A stretch of 64,000 nt of DNA from Gallintestinimicrobium propionicum (lineage in GTDB: Bacteria; Bacillota; Clostridia; Lachnospirales; Lachnospiraceae). The stretch covers positions 5,677 to 69,676 of the forward strand of contig NZ_JAOQJY010000019.1 in the NCBI RefSeq assembly GCF_025567525.1, read 5' to 3'. The notes beneath the pieces are model-generated. The model was not told where the DNA came from. It did not search any database and saw nothing but the letters and a program-made list of their open reading frames with translations. The translations under genes were made by a program, and so were the position numbers. Of this stretch, positions 57,418 through 64,000 are shown one piece after another. Position 1 is the first letter of the stretch; each line of letters opens with the position of its first letter.

Positions 57418-60057
57418 TTACGCGTGCATTGTCGCAGCTGTGTACAGTGTAGGTATCTCGTCACAGTTTTCTACGCGGATCGTTTTTGCCTCTCCGGGAT
57501 AGAGCTTGAAGTAGTTATCACTGTAATGTACTCTGTCGTCGCTTGTCATCAGATAAGCGAACGGTGTAAATACGTTTGCACGGACGGTTACGAGCAGATC
57601 GCTGCCGTCTTTCTCAACGGATTCGATCACCGCATCGCTTTCCGGAATGGTGTATTCGCGGTAATAAGCGCGCAGGCTGTCAGCTGTTTCAAAGCCGTCT
57701 GCACTTACAACGAAATATCCGTCTGCGGCAGGCTCTGCAGCGTCTACATGGAATTGCTGCCAGGAATGCGGAGCAACGGTCAGATCCTTTGTCAGGAGAA
57801 CACTATTGTGTGCGCCATCAAAGGTCTGTGTGCCGACGCAGACATTTGTCCGGATTTCATCAGGGGTTTCGTTGATGACGGTTACAACCGCGCCGCCGTC
57901 TGCCTTCCGGATAATCAGTTTTTTCGTATCAAAAGCGCGTTTTAAGAAGTAGAACGAAACCTTTCTGGTGAGATAGTAATCGATAATGGTCCAACCGGTT
58001 TCCGGCCAGCAGTCGTTGTACATCCAGATCAGATCGCCGGCACCGTAGGATTTCTGGCGGATCGCCTCTGCCATTTCGGCATATAAAAGCCCCTGCATGA
58101 TACCGCTGTAAAGCAGATAGCTGCGTTCGTCCAGCGTGGAAAATTCAGTCAGATGGCGGTTGATAACGCCGTCGATGGCCCCACGCTTGCGTTCGAACTC
58201 GCCGTGATGCTTCCAGGACGGATTGTTGAAGGACATCTCTTCCCCGTCCAAATAACGGCGGACGGTGCTTTCCATCTGCGCGCCGAAAAATCCGTATTCG
58301 CTGGAAAAACGCGCCGGGAATCGATCAAAAGCTTCCAGTTCGTAAGAGAATTTGAATCTCGTCTTGGAATCGCGTCCAAAATAAGTCCATGCATGGACGT
58401 CTCCCTCTTCAGTGGTATTGGAACGTTCTCCAAAGTACGGGGTGGACGGCATGTAGGGAATCAGCGGGCTATTGTGCTGGACTGCGCGGGGCTGGATGTA
58501 GTTGAAAATCTGATCGCCCCAGTAGCGTTCGGGCTGCAGCATTCCCGGGAACCAGTCTGTGTAGGACTCGGCGATTTCGTTGTTTCCGGTCCAGACTGCC
58601 ATACAGGGATAATGCGCCAGACGCTTGGTCTGATATTCTGCCTCGCGTTCTGCTTCGTAAAGGAACGAATCCTTCTGATCGGGATAAAAAGCACATGCGT
58701 ACATAAAATCGTGCATCAGTAAAATACCGTATTCGGAGCAGTAATCGTAGAAGCAATCCGGTTCATAAGTGCCGCCGCCCCACATACGGAACATGGTAAA
58801 GTGTGCTGCTGCACCTTCGCTGACCAGCTTTTTATAGTTTTCATCAGGCGTCCGCAGATAAATAGAATCGGTAGGAACCCAGTTGCCGCCTTTGCAGAAA
58901 ATACGGGTGCCGTTGATTTTGAAGAAGAAGTTGCGGCTTTCATCCGGCAGCTTGGAAAAGTCGATGGAAAGCGTGCGGATACCGATTTTCTTCGGTTTTG
59001 CTTCGTGGGTGATGCCGCGTGCCGTGCAGCGTGCGGTAAAGGTATAAAGGTTCTGAGCACCGTAACCGTTCGGCCACCAGAGCTTTGCATCCTTTAATAC
59101 AACGCGTTCCTGTGCAAAATTGATGCCGCCGACAAGCATCAGGGTCTGATGACCGGTATACGCGGTCTTGCCGTCGATGGACAGCTCATATTCCAGCTCT
59201 GTTTCAGCGCTCTGCACCATGTTGGATTTTTCGATTTCAAAATGAAATTCGATTTCTGCATCATTTCCGGAAAGGCTGAGCGTATCGACGCGGGAAGCGA
59301 TTACCTGTGCACCGCTGAACGCTTCGATTTCGATCGAACGTCCGATACCGCAGGTAGGAACGGGCTGACACCAGTCCCAGCCATAGGTAAACTGTGGCTT
59401 ACGCGTGTATACTCGCTGGTCGCAGATCGCATTGTCACTTGCACAGTAATAGGAAACGGTGTCATGTGGATAATTTAATTCCATGCCGGAGGTCAGACGG
59501 ATCACGATCTGGTTGGTACCGACATGCAAAAAGCGTTTGATATCTGCAGAAAAAGCACAGAAGGTATTTTCCTGATGTCCGGCGGGAATGCCGTTAACTA
59601 AAATATCGGCATTAAAATCGAGCATTTCAATGTTCAGGCGGACAATATCTTCGTTGAGCATTTCTTCGGTGATATCAAATTCTTTGACAAGCCACCAGGA
59701 AAGCTCTTTAATCCAGATGCTTTTTTTGGTGTTGTCCTTTAAAAAAGGCTCCTCGATAACTCCGTTATCGATCAGGGCGGTTGTAACGTCGCCGGGTACA
59801 GTCATAGGAATATATCCCGTTTTGGAAGGATAGGGGTGCATGGCGAGGGCGGTATTTACCGTAAATTTCGGATCGGGTTCTTTCAGATACATTTCCCGCT
59901 CCTCCTCGGTCATATTTTCTTCGGTCAGATAACCGGGAATTGTCGGTTTGGGAGGCATGGCGTTGAGGTGGACGAGCACCTCTGTACAGCGATCTGCTGT
60001 TACGTCCATAAACTCGCCGCGAAGTTTCCATTCGCCTGCAAGAGAAAGTTTGCTCAT
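57418..60057 (-). CDS. Beta-mannosidase (glycoside hydrolase family 2)
   Basis: An 879-residue GH2 enzyme that removes beta-mannose units from oligosaccharides. A sugar-binding front (LSLAGEWKLRG, then NADILVNGIPAG) leads to the TIM barrel with RMWGGGTYEPDCFYDYCSEYGILLMHDFM. The acid/base is Glu494 in WTGNNEIAES and the nucleophile Glu587 in FSSEYGFFG. There is no signal peptide, so it acts in the cytoplasm on imported sugars. The start at 60057 has AAAGGAGTGG on the minus strand; the frame stays open for 131 further codons upstream but that part looks random. It probably works with the sialidase-like gene behind it. Confidence 0.92.
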   Translation of the reverse strand: MSKLSLAGEWKLRGEFMDVTADRCTEVLVHLNAMPPKPTIPGYLTEENMTEEEREMYLKEPDPKFTVNTALAMHPYPSKTGYIPMTVPGDVTTALIDNGVIEEPFLKDNTKKSIWIKELSWWLVKEFDITEEMLNEDIVRLNIEMLDFNADILVNGIPAGHQENTFCAFSADIKRFLHVGTNQIVIRLTSGMELNYPHDTVSYYCASDNAICDQRVYTRKPQFTYGWDWCQPVPTCGIGRSIEIEAFSGAQVIASRVDTLSLSGNDAEIEFHFEIEKSNMVQSAETELEYELSIDGKTAYTGHQTLMLVGGINFAQERVVLKDAKLWWPNGYGAQNLYTFTARCTARGITHEAKPKKIGIRTLSIDFSKLPDESRNFFFKINGTRIFCKGGNWVPTDSIYLRTPDENYKKLVSEGAAAHFTMFRMWGGGTYEPDCFYDYCSEYGILLMHDFMYACAFYPDQKDSFLYEAEREAEYQTKRLAHYPCMAVWTGNNEIAESYTDWFPGMLQPERYWGDQIFNYIQPRAVQHNSPLIPYMPSTPYFGERSNTTEEGDVHAWTYFGRDSKTRFKFSYELEAFDRFPARFSSEYGFFGAQMESTVRRYLDGEEMSFNNPSWKHHGEFERKRGAIDGVINRHLTEFSTLDERSYLLYSGIMQGLLYAEMAEAIRQKSYGAGDLIWMYNDCWPETGWTIIDYYLTRKVSFYFLKRAFDTKKLIIRKADGGAVVTVINETPDEIRTNVCVGTQTFDGAHNSVLLTKDLTVAPHSWQQFHVDAAEPAADGYFVVSADGFETADSLRAYYREYTIPESDAVIESVEKDGSDLLVTVRANVFTPFAYLMTSDDRVHYSDNYFKLYPGEAKTIRVENCDEIPTLYTAATMHA

Positions 60058-60326
60058 TTTCAGTACCACTCCTTTAGTATATTCTGCAGAAATTTTGGTA
60101 TCTACTAAAAAATAGTTTAGAAGAGTCCGGAAGGAAATACAATGTATTTTATTGTGCTTTTTATATCGAACAGAAGTATTTGACAGAATAAATATGTGCA
60201 AAAGTTCCAGAACGGGACTCTGCTCCAAACCGTCAAAAAAGAGCGCATAAACAGACAAAATCTGCGGCAACGGTCTGCTAAGATTAGGAAAAACGGGGTG
60301 CCCGGATGGAAAGGAGCAGAGGTAAA
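60058..60326. other. Divergent intergenic region
   Basis: This 269-base gap lies between the minus-strand GH2 gene and the plus-strand LysM gene and must hold a promoter for each. On the minus strand a TATACT (near 60,077) fits a -10 box in front of GH2. A TTGACA at 60180-60185 on the plus strand has no good -10 partner. No repeats or operators stand out. Confidence 0.35.
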
Positions 60327-61697
60327 ATGTTGAAAATACCCAAAAATGTGATGCAGATCGGGACAGGCAGTCCGAATGTAAAATTGTACATGGAGGATTA
60401 TGTCCATACGTTTCTGGAACGATGTCAGGGAAAAGAGACGTGTCTGGCATTCGGGCAGCAGGAGGAAAAGGACGGCATCCGCTATTATTTAATTTACGGG
60501 GTGGAAAAAGAAACGGACTTCAGGCGCGGAAATTTTCCGTATTTTCAGAAGCTGGAGCGGATTGGAAAAATTGAAAAAAAGGAAGCCTCCGTCCGGTTCT
60601 GGACCGTGCGGGGAGAAGAAATCCAGATCGGAGGCTATTTTATTTTTTATGAACAAAACGAAGAAATGCAGGCATATATGATCGCTGAACGGGAGCAGAG
60701 CCGCCCTGCAGATGTGGAGGAGGAACGGGTGATGGAAGCGATCAATGCCCGCCGGGAAAAAAGAAAAGCGGAAGCTGCAGCGGACGCAGCGCGTGGTACA
60801 ACCGCCTCCGGGGCGTCTACACCGAATACAGCGCGGAGTGCAACTGCCTCCAGGGCGTCTGCGTCGAATACAGCGTCTGGCAGGAAAACGGTGCTGTCAA
60901 GGCTGGGTGCGCTTAAAGCTGCAGCGCCTACGCTGAACGCAGCGTCGAGGAAAACTGCTTTTGGGACAGCTTATCAGGCCCGCTTGGGCAGTACCGGCGC
61001 CCTCTTCCCGAAGCTTTGCCGGATTGGCTGCCTGGTGCTTTTGGTGGTTCTGGTCGGAACGGCGCTGACGTCCGTCAATCAGTATCCGGATATGAAAGCG
61101 GTTTCCGCCCTGTTGGCAGGAGCTGTCCGGAATACAAAAAATGAGACGAAAAATACATCTTCCGGACTGATTGTAGAAGAGACTGTCGGCTGGAATTCAT
61201 CGGACGAAATGGCGCGGTCTGCCGCCTTGGACGAAGCTGCACAGGCGGACGATACAACCGGCACGGACAATGCGGCGATGGATGGCGAAGCGACAGACAA
61301 TAGGACGACGGACAGTGTAATGCCAGAAAGAGTAATGCCAGAAAGAGTAATGACAGACAGCGTAATGCCAGACAGCGTAATGTCGGACAGCGTAACGACG
61401 GACAGCGTAACAACGGATAGCGTAATGGCAGATGGCCAGAATGCGGTCACGACCGACGCAGACGCTGAAACCTCGACAGCCCGGCAGTCCGCATCAGCCT
61501 CCGATTCATCCCCTCAGGTTCAGGAAGCCCTGGCGCGCCCGGAAAGCTATCAGGTGCAGAAGGGAGACAGCCTCATCGCTATTTCCAGGAGATTTTACGG
61601 AACAGATGAAAAGGTGATAGAAATCTGTCGCCTGAATAATATAAAAGACCCGAATCAAATCCAGCCCGGACAGAATATTTTACTACCTTCAAAATAA
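60327..61697 (+). CDS. LysM-domain membrane protein
   Basis: A 456-residue protein. A cytoplasmic N-terminal domain (about 1-120, VMQIGTGSPNVKLYMEDYVHTFLE) is followed by an Ala/Ser/Thr-rich repeat stretch, one membrane segment (LCRIGCLVLLVVLVGTALTSV near residue 235), an acidic low-complexity outer stalk with ten VMPERVMTDSVM-like units, and a C-terminal LysM domain (YQVQKGDSLIAISRRFYGTDEKVIEICRLNNI) that binds peptidoglycan. It may link a cytoplasmic process to the cell wall. ATG 60327 or ATG 60306 can be the start. Confidence 0.8.
   Translation: MLKIPKNVMQIGTGSPNVKLYMEDYVHTFLERCQGKETCLAFGQQEEKDGIRYYLIYGVEKETDFRRGNFPYFQKLERIGKIEKKEASVRFWTVRGEEIQIGGYFIFYEQNEEMQAYMIAEREQSRPADVEEERVMEAINARREKRKAEAAADAARGTTASGASTPNTARSATASRASASNTASGRKTVLSRLGALKAAAPTLNAASRKTAFGTAYQARLGSTGALFPKLCRIGCLVLLVVLVGTALTSVNQYPDMKAVSALLAGAVRNTKNETKNTSSGLIVEETVGWNSSDEMARSAALDEAAQADDTTGTDNAAMDGEATDNRTTDSVMPERVMPERVMTDSVMPDSVMSDSVTTDSVTTDSVMADGQNAVTTDADAETSTARQSASASDSSPQVQEALARPESYQVQKGDSLIAISRRFYGTDEKVIEICRLNNIKDPNQIQPGQNILLPSK
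61312..61432 (+). repeat. 15-base tandem repeat in the LysM gene
   Basis: About eight units of the type CCAGACAGCGTAATG follow one another with drift (GACAGTGTAATGCCAGAAAG to GATAGCGTAATGGCAG). They encode five-residue units such as PDSVM, TDSVT and PERVM in the extracellular stalk. Copy number is likely to vary between strains. Confidence 0.85.
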
Positions 61698-61720
61698 TGA
61701 ATGTGTTATGATGGAATGAG

Positions 61721-61803
61721 CGCACAAGAAAAACAAGCGACGCCGAAGGCGACATTTGTTTTTCTTGCGCCATTAGAGAATGAGCAGCCTGCATAGCAGG
61801 CAG
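61721..61803. other. Structured noncoding stretch
   Basis: CAAGAAAAACAA at 61725-61736 is mirrored by TTGTTTTTCTTG at 61756-61767, with a GACGCC-GAA-GGCGAC tip inside. A second stem GCCTGC/GCAGGC follows near 61,788-61,802. The words GATGGAATGAGCGCA recur on both sides (about 61,711 and 61,829). It may act as terminator of the LysM gene or as a small repeat element. The DUF5711 start is 95 bases further on. Confidence 0.5.
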
Positions 61804-61896
61804 TAAAGCGCGTCAGCGAGGGCTCGTGATGGAATGAGCGCAAGTGAGCCAACATGCTCGCAAAGATGCTGCAAAAGAAATGGGGACTTATCTCAT

Positions 61897-63093
61897 ATGG
61901 TAGATATCAGGGAATACCTGCGAAAAAAAGAAAAAAACGAGAAAAAAGACAGCAAGAATTTTAAACGGGAAATCCGGGCGCATCGTCTGAAAGTGATCCT
62001 TCGTTCCTGCTGCGTAATCGGCGTGATCGCAGCGCTGACGGTGACGGCGGTAACGCTGCTTAAAAATCAAACCTACTCCGGCTACACGGTCGTGTCCGCA
62101 ATCGACAGGAACCAGGTGTCCGGTTCTACTCTGCTGAGCTACCAGAATGGCTTTCTGACCTACAGTAAGGATGGTATCAGCTATACGGATTACAAGGGCA
62201 ACGCCATGTGGAACCAGACTTACGACATGCAGTCGCCGTGCGTCTCTGTGCGGTCGGGCTGGGTCGCAGTTGGGGATTATAACGGCAACCTGATTTATGA
62301 TATCAGTCAGGACGGGACATCCAAACAGATTGATACGAATCTTCCGGTGAAATCGCTGTCCGTGGCAGCGAATGGCGTTGTGGCGGCGATTCTGGAGGAT
62401 GGGGATGTGACCTGGATCAACGTCTATAATCCTACTGGGGAAAAAGCAGTCGGAATCAAAACGACGATGCAGAAATCGGGTTATCCGGTTTCCGTGTCAT
62501 TGTCGGACAATGGAAAACTGATGATGGTGGCATATCTGAAAGCAGAAAGCGGCAGTATGAAATCGATCGTCAGCTTTTACAATTTTGACGAAGTCGGACA
62601 AAACTACACCGACACGATGGTAAGTTCCTACGAATATTCGGATACGGTAATCCCGCTGGCAGAGTTTGCGGGGACGCATACGGCGTATTCTGTGGGAAAT
62701 AATCAGTTCATGTTATATGAAGGGAATGAAATTCCAAAAAATATCTTCCAGAATTTCATGCAGGAGGAGGTGCAGGACGTCCGCAGCAGCGGCAATTATG
62801 TGGCGTTTATTTTTAATGGTACGAATGGAAACGGAAAATATCAGATTGACATTTACAATATGAACGGGACGCAGGTGCTGTCGTTGCCGTTTGCAATCGA
62901 ATACCGGGATGTTCTGATTTCGGATCAGGAACTGATTATATATAATGAAGGAGAGTGCCTGATTTATAACCTGAACGGAAAAGAAAAATACAGCGGACCG
63001 ATACCGGAACAGACGCAGCTTTTAAAAACGCTGGGCGGAAACCGGTTTCTTGCGGTTACTGCAAACAGCATAGATATGATAGAAATGAAATAA
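61897..63093 (+). CDS. DUF5711 family membrane-anchored protein
   Basis: A 398-residue protein. A short basic cytoplasmic end (REYLRKKEKNEKKDSKNFKR) and one membrane segment (about 36-58, VILRSCCVIGVIAALTVTAVTLL) anchor a large outer beta-propeller-like domain (GNAMWNQTYDMQSPCVSVRSGWVAVGDYNGN, ISLS-type repeats). This is the layout of the DUF5711 family of Clostridia, of unknown function. ATG 61897 is preferred; the longer frame from 61834 has no binding site. It stands 12 bases before the cvpA-like gene, so the two form an operon. Confidence 0.8.
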   Translation: MVDIREYLRKKEKNEKKDSKNFKREIRAHRLKVILRSCCVIGVIAALTVTAVTLLKNQTYSGYTVVSAIDRNQVSGSTLLSYQNGFLTYSKDGISYTDYKGNAMWNQTYDMQSPCVSVRSGWVAVGDYNGNLIYDISQDGTSKQIDTNLPVKSLSVAANGVVAAILEDGDVTWINVYNPTGEKAVGIKTTMQKSGYPVSVSLSDNGKLMMVAYLKAESGSMKSIVSFYNFDEVGQNYTDTMVSSYEYSDTVIPLAEFAGTHTAYSVGNNQFMLYEGNEIPKNIFQNFMQEEVQDVRSSGNYVAFIFNGTNGNGKYQIDIYNMNGTQVLSLPFAIEYRDVLISDQELIIYNEGECLIYNLNGKEKYSGPIPEQTQLLKTLGGNRFLAVTANSIDMIEMK

Positions 63094-63105
63094 ACGGGAG
63101 AAAAA

Positions 63106-63582
63106 ATGAACTTACTGCTGGTTTGTGTGATCTTATTTGCCCTCTGGCGGGGATATGCCGGAATGAAAAAAGGAATGGTGGATGAAATCAGGATGCTGCT
63201 GTCTCTGGTCATTTCTCTGTTCGTCCTTTCGCTGGCTATCCTTTTATATAGCAGTGTGAAAGAAAAAAACACTACCAATATAATACTGTCGGTTCTGATG
63301 CTGCTGACTACCGGACTCGCAGCCAGACTGGTGAACCTGATTTTCAAGTCACTTTCGGCAATCGCGCACCTGCCGATTCTGAAACTGCTCAACAGTGTAC
63401 TGGGAATCGTGGTCGGCATGGCAGAGAGCATCGTAGTTTTATGGATTATTTATATTGTAATCGCCAGCTTCGATACAGGAAGAGTCGGCAGCCAGATCGC
63501 GGCGTGGACCGTTGAAAACGAATGGCTGACGAAGCTTTATCAGATGAACCGGTTCGCCTACTGGCTGGCGGGATTATCCTGA
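63106..63582 (+). CDS. CvpA-family membrane protein
   Basis: A 158-residue protein with four predicted membrane segments (about 2-18, 28-48, 60-82, 100-125). LFALWRGYAGMKKGMVDEIRMLLSLVISLFV and KLLNSVLGIVVGMAESIVVLWIIYI are typical of CvpA. The family is linked to colicin V production in E. coli and to cell-envelope functions elsewhere. It follows the DUF5711 gene. Confidence 0.8.
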   Translation: MNLLLVCVILFALWRGYAGMKKGMVDEIRMLLSLVISLFVLSLAILLYSSVKEKNTTNIILSVLMLLTTGLAARLVNLIFKSLSAIAHLPILKLLNSVLGIVVGMAESIVVLWIIYIVIASFDTGRVGSQIAAWTVENEWLTKLYQMNRFAYWLAGLS

Positions 63583-63624
63583 TGTTACGGGATTGTAAAA
63601 AAGTAAGAAAAAAGCAAAAACTGG

Positions 63625-63654
63625 TTGACAACTAAAAAAGGATAATGCTATACT
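63625..63654 (+). promoter_or_regulatory. Tandem rRNA-type promoter 1
   Basis: TTGACA at 63625-63630, an 18-base spacer and TATACT at 63649-63654. Confidence 0.7.
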
Positions 63655-63712
63655 GAAGTTCCACCGCAGGAAATGTGATGGAACTTCTTCTTTAAAAAAG
63701 AAGAAAAAGTGC

Positions 63713-63741
63713 TTGACATCGACGAATAGTCTTGGTAAAAT
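63713..63741 (+). promoter_or_regulatory. Tandem rRNA-type promoter 2
   Basis: TTGACA at 63713-63718, a 17-base spacer and TAAAAT at 63736-63741. Preceded by GTGC, as promoters 3 and 4 have CTGC or GTTC before their -35 box. Confidence 0.75.
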
Positions 63742-63810
63742 TTATGGCTGTTGCGGCAATCGAAAGCAACACGGATTTCTGAAAAGAAATTCAAAAAAAT
63801 AAAAAACTGC

Positions 63811-63839
63811 TTGACATGAACAGAAAGTTCTGATAGAAT
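63811..63839 (+). promoter_or_regulatory. Tandem rRNA-type promoter 3
   Basis: TTGACA at 63811-63816, a 17-base spacer and TAGAAT at 63834-63839. A CTGTTGC module follows, as after promoter 2. Confidence 0.75.
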
Positions 63840-63909
63840 AATGAACTGTTGCTGCGAGTGATAAGCAACCAAGTTTCGAAAGAAACTTGAAAATAAAATG
63901 AAAAAGTTC

Positions 63910-63938
63910 TTGACAAACAGAACTGCTTATGATAAACT
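63910..63938 (+). promoter_or_regulatory. Tandem rRNA-type promoter 4
   Basis: TTGACA at 63910-63915, a 17-base spacer and TAAACT at 63933-63938. No open frame follows before the window ends, fitting the leader of a 16S rRNA gene lying outside. Confidence 0.7.
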
Positions 63939-64000
63939 CAATAAGCTGTCTGAACGACAGGAACGAAAGTTCTTCTGGAAATACTTCCAATAAGAAGAAC

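Noticed and set aside
57424..59478. Several plus-strand open frames opposite the GH2 gene
   Set aside because: They mirror the codon structure of the beta-mannosidase, whose catalytic motifs are intact on the minus strand.
61312..61432. Repeats every 15 bases that could suggest a CRISPR or iteron array
   Set aside because: They are in-frame five-residue repeats of the LysM protein stalk.
63939..64000. Start of the 16S rRNA gene inside the window
   Set aside because: No 16S 5' sequence such as the AGAGTTTGAT region is visible before the end; only leader-like sequence is present.

Overview
The window looks like a low-GC Firmicute of the Lachnospiraceae type (gut Clostridia). Signs of this are strong AGGAGG ribosome binding sites, tandem serine recombinases, a YtaF-type sporulation membrane protein, a DUF5711 protein, and a dnaX-ebfC-recR run on the same side as a set of rRNA-type promoters. 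Bases 1 to about 48,090 are an accessory region built from nested mobile pieces. From the tRNA-Phe gene at 48,094 to the end is ordinary chromosome.

Left part of the accessory region (1-16.3 kb): a MazF toxin gene, then a three-gene serine recombinase cassette. Its first and third genes are complete recombinases, and its middle gene keeps the DNA-binding half but has no catalytic domain. A decayed second copy of the same cassette lies at 13.3-16.3 kb. Between the copies are an Rpn-like nuclease, an N-terminal ADP-ribosyltransferase-like/acetyltransferase fusion, a HEPN-motif/SEC-C protein, a DUF6037 protein, and a TniA/TniB-type transposon on the minus strand.

Middle (16.6-36.6 kb): directly behind the second recombinase cassette sits a very AT-rich three-gene operon. 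It has the layout of the Detocs anti-phage system: a large histidine kinase, a lone receiver domain, and a receiver fused to a nucleoside-phosphorylase-like effector. An AlbA_2/Schlafen-type gene follows. Next come a GC-richer ABC transporter with its own two-component system (minus strand), an IS3-family element with visible inverted repeats and a 4-bp target duplication, a Fic protein behind two matched 42-bp palindromes, and a second two-component/ABC transporter module (plus strand).

Right part (36.6-48.1 kb): an array of small-molecule-modifying enzymes (YoaP-type, NUDIX, GNAT, methyltransferase) with a WYL regulator, mixed with broken genes: an ORF6N/HTH chimera, GNAT, SWIM and DUF1016 fragments, IS66, a group II intron tail, a frameshifted ORF6N gene and the C-terminal end of another serine recombinase. 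The 3' end of tRNA-Phe faces this debris, so it is a natural island boundary.

Chromosomal part (48.1-64 kb): esterase, lactonase-like protein, YtaF, tRNA-Ser, phosphofructokinase, dnaX, ebfC, recR, galM, a sialidase-like BNR protein, a GH2 beta-mannosidase, a LysM protein, a DUF5711 protein and CvpA. The window ends in four tandem sigma-70-type promoters that look like the upstream region of an rRNA operon lying just outside it.

Start sites were picked by ribosome binding site. Family names come from motif recognition by eye, without database searches.
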